Shown: positions 21,975 to 34,064, counted from the stretch's first letter. The stretch is 64,000 bases of DNA from Salticus scenicus (GCA_963930645.1 OZ005648.1:195335304-195399303), one strand, 5' to 3'. Program-made: numbers and translations. The notes: generated from the sequence alone by a model not told the origin.

Positions 21975-22300
21975 TACCTCTCCTTCAGAAGATCTCTTCC
22001 TAGCCATGTAACCGTTTGTGGGTGATAAGAGAGCAGTAACTCGTCGACTTAGCATGTCCCAATCATGTCCTTTTTTTAAATGGCCGAAGAATTTACTGAT
22101 CAAACCATTCATGTTATTCCGTCATCTTAAGAGGAACTGTTCATTGATGGAGCATGCTGAACTGCAATTTTCGTCCAATAAAAGGAAATTATCTCCTATA
22201 ACTTCAGCATAATGAACAAAAGAAGACGTGTGGATTTTATGTCTACAGCGCTGAGTCATAAGAGATCCATTTGCATTTATGTGAATAAAAATGTAACTAT
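21975..22300 (-). pseudogene. Tc1-type transposase relic, C-terminal half
   Basis: Reading leftward on the minus strand: ANGSLMTQRCRHKIHTSS, then YAEVIGDNFLLLDENC, a stop, and in another frame HDWDMLSRRVTALLSP. These line up with Tc1 transposases around the second catalytic Asp (usually FILMDDNARPH) and the motif after the Glu (usually PIEHVWDMLGRRV). The position of the Glu appears changed. Stops and a frameshift make it inactive. No terminal repeats were found. Confidence 0.6.
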
Positions 22301-22361
22301 TAACTGAATAAACACTCCATAGCAAAGCTCTACCTAATTCAAATCTGACACTTCTTACCAC

Positions 22362-22850
22362 AGATATAAGATTCTACTGAAAACCAAGCTTCCTGCAGAC
22401 AAAAATTCACTTATTATCTGTGACAACTGTTAAAGTAGACTATTCGTAGAAGATAGCATTGCTCTATTTTCGTCTTATCTGATAAATATGCTGTATTTAC
22501 CATTCTTTGGCAAAAGCAATGACGTATCTTTAACGATACACATGCCATAAGGCAACGCGCATCTAAACCTACACTGTATAATTATCGTACACAAGCATTT
22601 TGACAAATACTGAAATCTCTAGAATTCTACAATTTTTTAATTACTTCTCAGCACATAAGAACACTTTATTGATCAAATTTGTTTTTTTTTCTTTCTGTAG
22701 ATATTGTTAAGGAAGTTACCTCTTAAATAATTTTGAACTAATTTATTTATATCAATAAATTTATCCATGATGCTAACGAGATTAGCACCCAAAAATAATT
22801 TTTACTTGGTGTTAAAATAAATGTTCATTCAAAAATGAATAAATAAATAA

Positions 22851-22888
<38 letters not shown>

Positions 22889-23237
22889 AATGTACGAGCT
22901 AAAACATCGCAAATAACTATTAAAAATATTCCAGAAAAGAAAAAAATAACTACATCGAATTAAACGTCATAAGAATTTATAAAGCGTTTAAAAGGAGCTT
23001 AATCTGTAATTATTTTCATGATAATTTATCATATTTAATTTATAATGCTCCTATCAGCTGTTTTCCTCTTACAAGAAATCTAAATTAATCTTTCAGCTTA
23101 ACTTGTCAACCTTATGGACAATCCATGTTTTATTGACTACGTCAGTCACCTATACAGAATGTTGACTGCTTTTCGATAAATGTTATACTAGCTGAGTTTA
23201 TTTTTTAAAAACTCTTTTCATTAATTTATCTCTCTCT

Positions 23238-23272
<35 letters not shown>

Positions 23273-24094
23273 ACTGGCGATGTTATAAATGATTAGTGAA
23301 TAAATAATTATGAAACAAAAGTATTTTAACAATGTTATATTAATTTCGTAATGTTTCATTGATTATCTTATAATGATGTTATCATTCATATTTTACTAAA
23401 AATCTGACATTCATTTATTAAAATAATATAACAGAAAAACTCAATCCTATTTTTTATTATTATTATTCTGAGTAATAGATATAAAATTCTATGCAAAACG
23501 TAATTTAGTACGACAGGAACTTTTAAAATCTATTCTGCCATATGAAGGAATGACGTTCCTAAACAACGAGGTCTTAAAACTTTGTATATATATATATATA
23601 TATAACTTTAGCATAGGACTCCCATGGTGGCTTTTAAACTTTTGTTGCCATTTTGGTGATACATTAAAATGGCTATCATCAATTCGTAAGTACAGGTCTT
23701 GGCAAGAAACGCCCAAGTTCCTTCGATGTCAAATTGCGAATTTTGCCAAAAGGTCCTATTCTAAAACTGTACCAAATAGAAAATTATGAATTGTGCTGAG
23801 AGATGTTCTAATCGTGCTAATCGCGCTAAAAGTATTTTCATTAGTACGATTTTTCTCAATTTTATTGGAAATATATTTTTTTAACTTGATGCGAGAGGGG
23901 AAGAAGGAAAAAAAATTTTAATGGCTCTAAATATACAAAAAAACATAAAAAATAAAATAAAATAAATTCTTAATCCTCAATTTAATTAAAATAAAATCGT
24001 TACCTGTTCTTCCCTTTTCATTTTCATATGTGTACCAATTTTCGTTGCAATCAATTGAAATGTGTAGCTTTGTATACTGAGTTAACCTCGCATA
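22362..24094. other. no gene seen apart from a dispersed repeat; T31 run
   Basis: Holds (AT)n/(GT)n at 22854-22888, (TC)n-T31 at 23230-23271 and open frames near 23489-23789 on both strands that I cannot identify. Confidence 0.55.
23095..23190. repeat. dispersed repeat with GTCAAC/GTTGAC arms, copy 2
   Basis: Matches copy 1 (2848-2942) over the core AATCCATGTTTTATTGACTA and on to GAATGTTGAC and TTCGATAAAT. Confidence 0.7.
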
Positions 24095-24205
24095 TCTATA
24101 TTAATAAAATCAGAGTTTTGTCTGTAAATTTGTCGGAATCGAAAAATTTTGCGATATCTTCACGTTTCACACCCCATGAAAGCCGAAAATGACTTCAGAA
24201 AATTT

Positions 24206-24249
24206 TGCCTGTGTGTGTGTGTGTGTGTGTGTGTGTCTGTGTGTGTGTC
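24206..24249. repeat. (TG)n microsatellite in the Helitron
   Basis: Interrupted TG repeat near the 5' end; its reading as protein is spurious. Confidence 0.9.
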
Positions 24250-24261
24250 ATCGTGTCCGAA

Positions 24262-24500
24262 TGTCGCTTTTTTTCTCCGGGCATCACTTGAGAACGGCTG
24301 GACGGAATTCAACGACGATTGGCAGGAATTTAGGTCTTCACCCAACTTAAAATTATATCTATCAACTTTTCAGAAATTCTCCCCCGTTCCCCCCCTAGGG
24401 GGTAAAAGACTAAAACACGTTTGTCCGGGCATCACTCGAGAACGGCTGGACGGAATTCAGCGGCGCTTGGCAGAAACTTAGGTCTTCACCCAACTTGAAA
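24262..24500. repeat. internal tandem duplication, period about 148 bp
   Basis: The block with GAGAACGGCTGGACGGAATT occurs at 24289 and again at 24439, each followed by AGGTCTTCACCCAACTT. Confidence 0.85.
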
Positions 24501-24686
24501 TTATATCTATAGAAATTTTCAAAATTATGATTAGTGTTTAAATTGTGTGTAAAAAACGCCTGCGCATGCGCCATAAATATTTTTTCACTAAAACGCTTTG
24601 AATGGAAAAATAAAATGCAAAAATAAATTTTTGAGATAAAGACTTTTGTGATTTTCACTACAAATTATGAAATGATTGAAATGAAG

Positions 24687-25020
24687 TGTTGCCATCTAAG
24701 TTTCATACTTTAGTTTATTTTATAAAATCTAATTGTCGTATCGAAAAACTGTTAACACCCCAGAATTCAGAAAAATCACCTCTTTCATTCGGTACTGAAT
24801 TTGTAACGATAGGTCTGATATTTCTAATTTATTTTTCCCTTTATCCGTTTTTCCGTTGCCACTTAAATTTCATACTTTAGTTATTTTTAAAAAATCTAAT
24901 TGTCGCATCGAAAAACTGTTTGAACCCCTGGATTCAGCAAAATCGCCCCTTTCATTCGGTATCAAACTTATAAATATAGGTCTGATATTTCTAATTTATT
25001 TTACCCTTTTTCCGTTTTCA
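24687..25020. repeat. internal tandem duplication, period about 165 bp
   Basis: TTTCATACTTTAGTT, AATCTAATTGTCG and TAGGTCTGATATTTCTAATT repeat in order in two adjacent blocks. Confidence 0.85.
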
Positions 25021-25220
25021 ACCCAGATTCGATATGGAACAGCTTTAGTATTGGTTCCCTTTGGCAAAATTTGAAATTCGGCACCGAGGTAGCTCGGACG
25101 TTTCTCGCCAAGATCTTTAATTGCACAATTGAGATAGCCAATTCGGTTCATCGCAAAAATGGCTTAAAATATTTAAAGTCACCAAAGGGTTCCGATACTT
25201 AAGCTGTGCTTTTTTTATTT

Positions 25221-26089
25221 TTTTAGTGCTAGAGGCCTATTTCAGTCGGTACAGTTGTCGAATTTTTATAGGTCACTCTTAATTAGTGCTAGAGGCCTAT
25301 TTCAGTCGGTTTATTGAATGGGGATTTAATGAATGAAGTCCCCCCCAGGCCCAACTTTGACATGAGTCCCCCCCAAGGTACCCCTATTTCAGTCGGTACA
25401 GCGTTGTCGAATTTTTATAATACACTCTTAATAGTGCTAAGGGCCTATTTCAGTCGGTTTATTGAATGGGGATTTATTGAATGAAGTCCCCCCAAGGCAA
25501 AACTTTGACATGAGTCCCCCCCAAGGTACCCCTATTTCAGTCGGTACAGCGTTGTCGAATTTTTATAATACACTCTTAATAGTGCTAAGGGCCTATTTCA
25601 GTCGGTTTATTGAATGGGGATTTATTGAATGAAGTCGGCCCAAGGCACAACTTTGACATGAGTCCCCCCCAGGCCCAACTTTGACATGAGTCCCCCCCAG
25701 GCCCAACTTTGACATGAGTCCCCCCCAGGCCCAACTTTCACATGAGTCCCCCCCCAGGCCCAACTTTCACATGAGTCCCCCCCAAGGAACAACTTTCACA
25801 TGAGTCCCCCCCAAGGTACAACTTTCACATGAGTCCCCCCCCAAGGCACACCTTTGACATGAGTTCCCCCAAGGCACACCTCCCCCTCATTGGGAAAAAG
25901 AGAAAAAACGTTGTTTTGCGGCTATAAGACAGTTTGGACTTCCAACGTTATTTGTTACAATATCTGCAGCTGAAACACATTGGTTTGATTTAATGAAAAC
26001 TTTATCATGGAATTTAGATCGTCACGAATTAACTAAAGAAGAATTTGTCGATATTAACAAGTTTAGCAGTAGGCCTCTGGCACTAAATT
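25221..26089. mobile_element. nested inverted-repeat unit inside the Helitron
   Basis: The left end TTTAGTGCTAGAGGCCTA and reversed right end TTTAGTGCCAGAGGCCTA are inverted repeats of 18 bp with one mismatch, near 25221 and 26088. Between them lie three 148 bp units, about eight C-rich 28-30 bp units and the Helitron protein scrap. It may be a transposon inserted in the Helitron or a foldback formed during copying. I saw no clear target duplication. Confidence 0.5.
25227..25890. repeat. two-level minisatellite
   Basis: Three units begin CCTATTTCAGTCGGTACAG near 25235, 25383 and 25531 (period 148). From about 25640 come roughly eight units of 28-30 bp, each with ACTTTGACATGAGTCCCCCC. The C7-C8 tracts are strikingly GC-rich against the AT-rich surroundings. 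Confidence 0.9.
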
Positions 26090-26091
26090 AA
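25891..26091 (+). pseudogene. Helitron replication-protein fragment (Helitron-like N domain)
   Basis: An open stretch reads KRCFAAIRQFGLPTLFVTIS, then AAETHWFDLMKTLSWNLDRH and ELTKEEFVDIN, before running into the nested unit's right end and a stop at 26089-26091. The line FAxIRQxGxPTxFxTxSAAExxWxDL is characteristic of the N-terminal domain of Helitron Rep/helicase proteins, which nick and join DNA in rolling-circle transposition. About 55 residues survive of a protein normally over 1000 long. It lacks the Rep two-Tyr motif and the helicase. Confidence 0.75.
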
Positions 26092-26604
26092 AATCTGTCA
26101 ATGTCAGATTTTAATGTTTTAAATAATGAAATAATGTCGTGTCTGTATATATATATATATTTTATTTATAATATTGCCTATTAAAGACTTCTGTGGTCAC
26201 GAAATTTGGTGCGTAAATTGTCTGTATGCACCCGGAACTTATTGTAACTGCATTTCACGAAATTCGAAATCTCCCCCCTCCTTCTCGGAGACGGAGGGCA
26301 ATGAACATGTGTAAAAACATGTTTTTCCGTTTGAATTCCCTTTGAATTATCTTAGAATGGCGAATTTTGGTGTGTGGATATTGATTAAGTGTACGCATTA
26401 TGTACATTAGTAGGATTTTGCAAAACTTCGAACTCACCCGCTGAGGGTGGGGAAGTAAGAAGTGGGTAAGTTGTGCCGAAGACAGTGGGGACCCAGACTC
26501 CTCACATTGGGAGCGAGAAAACCTCTACCAATCACAGCGAGAACTTAGGTTATTAATAAAGATATGGGATTTTGACAACTTATTTAAGTTTAATGTCCAG
26601 CGAA

Positions 26605-26622
26605 GCGGGCAAAGCCTGCTAG
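26605..26622 (+). other. Helitron 3' hairpin and CTAG terminus
   Basis: GCGGGC and GCCTGC pair with one G-T around AAA and run straight into CTAG. Expected to mark the 3' end for strand transfer. Confidence 0.85.
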
Positions 26623-26682
26623 TTATATATATATGATAAAAGGTGGTATAATGCAAATTTCCTCAACGCTAAAATCGCTGTT

Positions 26683-27295
26683 TGAAAACAGTACTCCTGT
26701 CGAACAAAAAACAAAATATTCAAGCACCTACTAGCAACTTTATGTTAATTATTTAATATATACTTAATGAGAGTGTTATTTATTTTAGTACATATAAAAA
26801 TCGGCTAAAATTTCTTTTTTTATACTTTTGTTATCTTTCATGATTTAGCTTGAAGGTTATATGTTAAATTATTCAATTACTCAAATGCCTAATTCTGTGT
26901 TTACTTACAATTAGAAAAACAATAGAATTAATACTTTGTGTGTGTGCAAGCTTTGTATGTTTCAAATATTTAATATTTATGTATCTTACGAGTTGCTATC
27001 ACACAGCTTAATATTTTTCTTGATCATCTTATTGCAGACTTTCAGTAATCCCTAAGATTAACTTGTCATCTGTACAAGCAATCTAAGTTTTACTCACATC
27101 AATAATACCCGTATTATTTCGATCATTTATTTCTTTGATATGTATCATTATTTATTATTTGATTTTATGAAAAAATGTCATATGCTGTTTTATAGATACA
27201 TTTCATAAAAAAGCAACATTTAAATACTGAATCATCATAAGTAATTTATTTATTTTATTTTATTTTTATTTTATTTTTATATTTCTGGTGAAATC

Positions 27296-27341
<46 letters not shown>

Positions 27342-27592
27342 CATCATAAAGTAGATGTTTATAATGGTATATAGGTGTAACTTGAGAAGATGTTAAAAAT
27401 TTAAGATGTAAAGTATTCAACTGAAGATATAAATGTTAAACAAACAATTCTTGAAAATGATTTTAACCATGAATAACAATTGTAGTTTTTCTCATATTTT
27501 TCTACTATTCACAGATGTGTAAACGTAATCTAAAGCCACTGTAATACATCTTCCACTACATTTTTTTTCTTTTATATTTTAAATCAGTAACT

Positions 27593-27626
<34 letters not shown>

Positions 27627-28349
27627 CAGATAAATTATTTAAATATATGAATTATACTGCTCTTTAAAAAATATTAAATAAATAAATATATAATAATACT
27701 AATAAAATAAAATAAAACAAATAAATAAAATCGAAATCTCATACCATTTTTGCTGATTCTTATGTAAAATGACCTACTGAATCCAAATATTATTCCCATT
27801 TTGCTCAGTCATCCACCTATTTTTAAATACATCACGTACATCATTTTAAATACATACAATTTTAAATACACACCTTCCCTCAATTTCTTTCCCTGTTCGA
27901 TAATTTTATGACCATGAATTTGATTTGAAGAATAAAAAATAATTAATTTAACACCTAAAAACAAAACAAGAAAAATAGAGAGAGAGAGAGAGAATTTTAA
28001 AAATAACATTTATAACAGATTAAAAATGTATATATAAGATATGAAATGCATAATTTCAGTTGCAAATTCCTCCCCCAGCCTCCAATTTTTTGTTTCCCTT
28101 GCCGCAAATGTCCTTGTTTTAGAATTTAAGATATTTAACGGTTAAAATAACCCTCCCCCCCTCCTAAAAATCAAATTTATAGCCAGAAAAACCCAGAAAA
28201 TTGATAAAAAATAAGGGGTAATTCCTAAAAAACGGTGGGTTATAGGGAAAATGGGAGTCATATTCGGATTCAGGAGGTTATTTTACATAAGAATATGCAA
28301 AAATGGTGTCAGAGGGAATTTTCATGCCCAACAGTGTTATTGTTCTCTG

Positions 28350-28389
<40 letters not shown>

Positions 28390-28430
28390 CTCTCTTTTTT
28401 TTTTCTCCTTTTTCCGCCTTTTTTTTTTTT
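26683..28430 (+). repeat. segmental tandem duplication, unit 1
   Basis: 1748 bp starting TGAAAACAGTACTCCTGTCG and ending in a T run. It is repeated head to tail from 28431. By eye the copies differ only by a few points (for example CATATGCTGTTTT against CATATGCTATTTT, and CATCACGTAC against CATCACATAC) and by lengths of TTA and T runs. No gene inside; it includes (TTA)n at 27300-27340, T33 at 27593, (GA)n at 27977, C-rich patches at 28072 and 28150, and (CT)n at 28354. Confidence 0.95.
27055..27115. repeat. dispersed repeat, diverged copy 3 (also 28802-28862)
   Basis: TAACTTGTCATCTGTACAAG then CAATCTAAGTTTTACT resembles the copies at 2848 and 23095, but the right arm is lost. It is carried in both duplication units. 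Confidence 0.5.
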
Positions 28431-29043
28431 TGAAAACAGTACTCCTGTCGAACAAAAAACAAAATATTCAAGCACCTACTAGCAACTTTATGTTAATTAT
28501 TTAATATATACTTAATGAGAGTGTTATTTATTTTAGTACATATAAAAATCGGCTAAAATTTCTTTTTTTATACTTTTGTTATCTTTCATGATTTAGCTTG
28601 AAGGTTATATGTTAAATTATTCAATTACTCAAATGCCTAATTCTGTGTTTACTTACAATTAGAAAAACAATAGAATTAATACTTTGTGTGTGTGCAAGCT
28701 TTGTATGTTTCAAATATTTAATATTTATGTATCTTACGAGTTGCTATCACACAGCTTAATATTTTTCTTGATCATCTTATTGCAGACTTTCAGTAATCCC
28801 TAAGATTAACTTGTCATCTGTACAAGCAATCTAAGTTTTACTCACATCAATAATACCCGTATTATTTCGATCATTTATTTCTTTGATATGTATCATTATT
28901 TATTATTTGATTTTATGAAAAAATGTCATATGCTATTTTATAGATACATTTCATAAAAAAGCAACATTTAAATACTGAATCATCATAAGTAATTTATTTA
29001 TTTTATTTTATTTTTATTTTATTTTTATATTTCTGGTGAAATC

Positions 29044-29083
<40 letters not shown>

Positions 29084-29334
29084 CATCATAAAGTAGATGT
29101 TTATAATGGTATATAGGTGTAACTTGAGAAGATGTTAAAAATTTAAGATGTAAAGTATTCAACTGAAGATATAAATGTTAAACAAACAATTCTTGAAAAT
29201 GATTTTAACCATGAATAACAATTGTAGTTTTTCTCATATTTTTCTACTATTCACAGATGTGTAAACGTAATCTAAAGCCACTGTAATACATCTTCCACTA
29301 CATTTTTTTTCTTTTATATTTTAAATCAGTAACT

Positions 29335-29367
<33 letters not shown>

Positions 29368-30090
29368 CAGATAAATTATTTAAATATATGAATTATACTG
29401 CTCTTTAAAAAATATTAAATAAATAAATATATAATAATACTAATAAAATAAAATAAAACAAATAAATAAAATCGAAATCTCATACCATTTTTGCTGATTC
29501 TTATGTAAAATGACCTACTGAATCCAAATATTATTCCCATTTTGCTCAGTCATCCACCTATTTTTAAATACATCACATACATCATTTTAAATACATACAA
29601 TTTTAAATACACACCTTCCCTCAATTTCTTTCCCTGTTCGATAATTTTATGACCATGAATTTGATTTGAAGAATAAAAAATAATTAATTTAACACCTAAA
29701 AACAAAACAAGAAAAATAGAGAGAGAGAGAGAGAATTTTAAAAATAACATTTATAACAGATTAAAAATGTATATATAAGATATGAAATGCATAATTTCAG
29801 TTGCAAATTCCTCCCCCAGCCTCCAATTTTTTGTTTCCCTTGCCGCAAATGTCCTTGTTTTAGAATTTAAGATATTTAACGGTTAAAATAACCCTCCCCC
29901 CCTCCTAAAAATCAAATTTATAGCCAGAAAAACCCAGAAAATTGATAAAAAATAAGGGGTAATTCCTAAAAAACGGTGGGTTATAGGGAAAATGGGAGTC
30001 ATATTCGGATTCAGGAGGTTATTTTACATAAGAATATGCAAAAATGGTGTCAGAGGGAATTTTCATGCCCAACAGTGTTATTGTTCTCTG

Positions 30091-30130
<40 letters not shown>

Positions 30131-30178
30131 CTCTCTTTTTTTTTTCTCCTTTTTCCGCCTTTTTTTTTTTTTTTTTTT
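28431..30178 (+). repeat. segmental tandem duplication, unit 2
   Basis: Second copy of the unit at 26683, with a shorter TTA run. The junction at 28430/28431 joins a T run to TGAAAACAG, suggesting unequal exchange at short homology. An assembly duplication of two haplotypes is the alternative. Confidence 0.95.
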
Positions 30179-30182
30179 TTTT

Positions 30183-31870
30183 AAACAAATGTTGTTTTAA
30201 GGTTAATAGCAATAAACCTTACTGTGAAGGTGTTCCTTCACATATATGAGTTTTAATTACAGTTTTAAATAAATGTAATAATTAATTGCTATATTTTCAA
30301 TAAATTAAATGTCTAATAAAACATCTAACTAAATTCTAATTTATCTTTTATATTTAAACGCATTTGTCTCTCTATAAATAAATATATTAATTCTAATAAT
30401 ATTTTATCTGTTAATCTATTAAATAAATCTGCTGAGAACAAAAACGTATTTTTTAAACTAATAATTTATTCCGAGTGATATAAATGTCTTTTATTAAATA
30501 ACGTTCTTTCGGATTTATATTTCTTTCGGTACTAAATAATTTAATAAAATAAAATATAAAATAATATTATTTTCATCTATTAACCGTTGTGTATACATAA
30601 TTATATTTTATTCTTTTAAATTGCATAAGTTTATTTAGTAGAACGAAATTAAGCAATAAATTTCCGTTGTAAAATCATTAAAGGGTAATTTATATTTCTA
30701 AATGACAGGATGTGCAATAATAGCGTCTTTGTGTCTCCCTTTAGCAGACGGTTTTTATGGCGTGGGGTTTGGCATAGGTGGTTGGAGTTAATTCTTTAAC
30801 GGACTTTCTAAATTTAAATATTAATTTAATCCAGAGACACTAGATTCTGTTTGGCTGTAAAATTTGGCACTATTTCGGAAAACTTGGCATGATTCGGCAG
30901 TTCGATCGTGATTGCGAGATTGAGAACTTGAGATTCCAAACTACTGCTTGAATAACACGTCATCGCAAAGCCCTCTCTCTCTCATCTAACCCTCTGAATG
31001 TCTTTTTGACTTAATATTATACCTGTTAAGAAACTTTAAAAACTTTTTTCCCATGCAGCTGAAATAAAGATGATTGCTTCTAAATAGTGTTATTCTTCAC
31101 TCACGGCTTATTTTTTAGCGTTCCTGGTGTTTTGCGGACTTTTGTTAAATAGCCCAAGTTAACTTTACTTTTCTATACTACACTTGCTCATAACCATAAT
31201 CCATATTGAGCACTGCAATAAAAAAAAAAAAGGATCTTTTAAATGTAAAATTTAAATTGACAATTTTTCTGAGATCGCTTACCTCTTTTTGTGTATAAAA
31301 CTATAATGATAATAAGACTATATATAAGACCATAAAACTATAATGATAATAAGAAGGCTAAAACTACAAATAACTGTTTTTATTAAAAAATGTAAATATA
31401 TATATATATATATATATATATTTAGTAGTGTTTAGGCATGTTGAACATTTTACAGAAGTCCAAAGTTTTGTAACCAAACGCTTATATATTTAATTATTAA
31501 ATATAATACTTAAATTAAAAATAGATATTTTTAAAATCATACGAAATGAAATAAATAAAAATACCTTAGTTTATTGCATGAAAACTAAAAGCAATATAAC
31601 TCTTATAGTTTCTATTACTTTTTTTTTTTTCAAAATAATGGATGCGAGTTAGAAAGGCATGAGTTCAATAGAGTAATACTTATTTTGAGACTTTTGCATA
31701 AATTCAAATATCACGTGAGGGAATTGTTTAATCGTAGAGTTTTTTTTTTTCTATTTTAGGCTGTTATCCGAGTACACAACACAAATATTTGACTTGGCTG
31801 CAGCTGCTTATGGTACACAATACCGAATTGATCCCATCAAATGCATAGGAATGCTTCATCATGCTTCTTC
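30183..31870. other. no firm gene; one small open frame
   Basis: AT-rich, with (AT)n at 31397-31420. A 29-codon frame at 30702-30791 reads MTGCAIIASLCLPLADGFYG then VGFGIGGWS. It looks like a signal peptide followed by a Gly-rich tail, but such a short frame has little statistical weight. Confidence 0.4.
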
Positions 31871-32043
31871 TTATAAATCGTCACTCTCGTGACAAAGAGG
31901 TGTAACTCCAAAAATTGCGTCCCTTCCGTGGAGGATCAAAATTGTGATGGCATGTCTCCGGACCCCCCCCTAGGGGTGTGTCCCAGACAGTCGTCAATTG
32001 CCCATCTGCGTAGCACTAGTGCGACGTAAAACCCAACCAATCG
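31871..32043 (+). mobile_element. SINE, 5'-truncated copy of the 12620 family
   Basis: CCTTCCGTGGAGGATCAAAA, TTGTGATGGCATG, GTCGTCAATTGCCCA and GCACTAGTGCGACGTAAAAC follow the same order as in the copy at 12620 and end in the CCAACCAAT tail. The tRNA-like head is missing. Confidence 0.7.
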
Positions 32044-32224
32044 TCCATCCAAAAATTGCGAATTTGAGTTAAGCCATTCTTTAAAAGTCCCAAGATGATA
32101 TCTATGACATGACACAATCACGTAACTTAATTCCTATTGGTTGCCCAGTTTTAAGGGATTTATGGTTTGTATCTGAAAAGTTAGTAATATCGAGTTATGC
32201 CTATTCATCCTGGGAGCGACGAAA

Positions 32225-32690
32225 TGTCCGATTTTAACATTAATGCTAGTGGTTCGCCGTGACAAACCTATGATATCTTCCGCTTCGGATTGTTGGAACG
32301 AATCCACTCTACATCGTCAGTCAAAATGTGATCCAAAAATGATTTTAACTTTAAAGCAACACTTCGCAAATGGGTAAGCGTTTTGCAACGTTTCTTTCTG
32401 TCAGTTCATGCGGTACCAAATTTTACAATTAGTGTCTAATGCTCATCGCATTTTAACTCTTACGAACAGATTCCTTATCCCATATAATGATGCTTAGATT
32501 GGGTGTGCCTGAGATGAATCTTAGAGCGGTGACGTTTTTAACTTCCCTTAGGCAGACCAAAAAACTTTTTTTCACCCACATCAAAACCGTTATCTCTGAA
32601 TCGTCGAAACAAATCTCAACAACTTTTCCTAGCAGAATATGTTATCCATACGTTTCCTCAAGCTCTCTGAGCGGCTGTCACGCATTTTTC
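32225..32690 (-). pseudogene. mariner transposase relic
   Basis: On the minus strand, FRRFRDNGFDVGEKKFFGLP (32551-32620) matches the end of the mariner DNA-binding domain (usually WFxRFxSGxFDVxDxxRSGRP). Further on, KLKSFLDHILTDDVEWIRSN then NPKRKIS (around 32280-32370) matches the first catalytic block, usually FLxRIVTGDEKWIxYxNPKRK, with the Asp kept. Multiple stops and frame changes separate them, and the second and third catalytic blocks were not found. No inverted repeats were seen. It is an old mariner copy. Confidence 0.75.
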
Positions 32691-32859
32691 TGTGCACTAA
32701 TCAGTAGTTTTCCCCTTAATACACTAATAATAATAAAAAGAATAATAAAACATAATTATATATTCTTAGCTCATTTGGAAAGTAAAAAAGTCACATATAT
32801 TAGTCATGAAGCTTTTCTTGACACCCGTAGTCATTTTTTTAATTTCAAACTTAAATAAC

Positions 32860-34064
32860 TACTGTTTTGGCACATTTTAAAAACCATGTAGTGAAAATAA
32901 CATTAAAATTTTGTGCTTTTAGAAGACGCTCAGTGGGCTATAAAATGATGACTTTGCACATTAGATTTCTTGAGATAAAAGCATAAGAGTGAACTTCCCG
33001 TAAGTACTGTTTTTGAGATACAAAACTGTTCAAGTCATTAAATATGTATGCTTTTTAATCTACTCGAAAGTTATACATATATCTGACAGTGTAATGTTTC
33101 TATATTGTTAAATATTTCTGGTGTGACTGTCCGTTAAGTTGTACTTACACAACTACTCCCTCTCTTTCTCAATAGCCCACAGTATATATATATACCCAGC
33201 CCAGCCCATATATATTACCAATAATCAGTTCACTTTTTAAGTTGTTTGGTTTTACGTATTAATCGCATAATATGATCTGTATTGATAAAACAAAAAATAA
33301 AAGGAAATTGCTCAAAAATATTATTAATTCTTCTATTATATATAGTTTTTCTTTTCTTTTTTTTTTTAATCCTTCGCTGTCCTCTTTTAAGGTTTAAACC
33401 TCTTTTACTGATAAATTATTATTATTTTAAAATATTAAAAGATTATTCTACAAAAATGCATTTACATGATCCTCCTCCCTATAAATTTTCAATAATAAAA
33501 GGTTTATGAACATCGTTCAGTCATATTTTTGAATGTAATTACTACCTTTCATCTATTCAGAGGAAGCGATAAATCTTCAAAATAAATGTTTGTCCGAAAG
33601 AGAAAAGTTACGCCTTTAATTCAACAATTTCTCAATACTTTTATCTTAAATAGATCTGAAAACTTTTTATCGTAAATTACAACTTATCGTTCTCTGTTAA
33701 GATGATTATGTGTAATGGTGTATTATTCGAATAATGTAAAAAAAAAAAAAAAAAAGGAATGTTTAAAAAATATAAAGTTTCTTATTTTAGAAGAAAGTAT
33801 ATTTATTGCTTTGTTTTTCATTCATCGTGGCTTTTTTCTTTTCTTGTTTTTGTTTAGTTCTTGATTTTTCTTTCTAAAAGCAATAGAAAAATGCTTTTTG
33901 TGATTTTTAGTAGAGAACTGATAATAATTTTAAAATGTGTTATGTAAATTAACAAAATAATTCTTGTATTCTAAAAGGGTTAATTCGGGCTTGTTTCTTA
34001 ACTGCGTTTTGCCTAACCTGATATACCAGAAAAACTTACAACGTCAGAAACGCCAAAGAAAAAT
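32860..34064. other. no gene seen
   Basis: AT-rich with an A18 run at about 33740. A 75-codon open stretch at 33282 is low-complexity. Confidence 0.6.

Larger units (their letters stand above)
24095..26622 (+). mobile_element. non-autonomous Helitron
   Basis: Starts TCTATATTAATAAAATC just after an A. It ends GCGGGCAAAGCCTGCTAG just before a T: a hairpin followed by CTAG, the canonical Helitron terminus, with A/T host junctions and no target duplication. The inside has a (TG)n run, two duplicated blocks, a nested inverted-repeat unit with GC-rich minisatellites, and a scrap of a Helitron replication gene. At 2528 bp and with no intact frame it depends on a protein encoded elsewhere. Confidence 0.85.

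Noticed and set aside
24149..24481. 110-codon frame with a Val-Cys run
   Set aside because: Built on the (TG)n tract and duplicated Helitron block; no protein family.
28235..28504. Frames with long Ser-Leu runs, present twice
   Set aside because: Translation of a (CT)n microsatellite in both duplication units.
32487..32858. 123-codon plus-strand frame
   Set aside because: Opposite strand shows clear mariner motifs; the plus frame is a shadow plus AT-rich tail.
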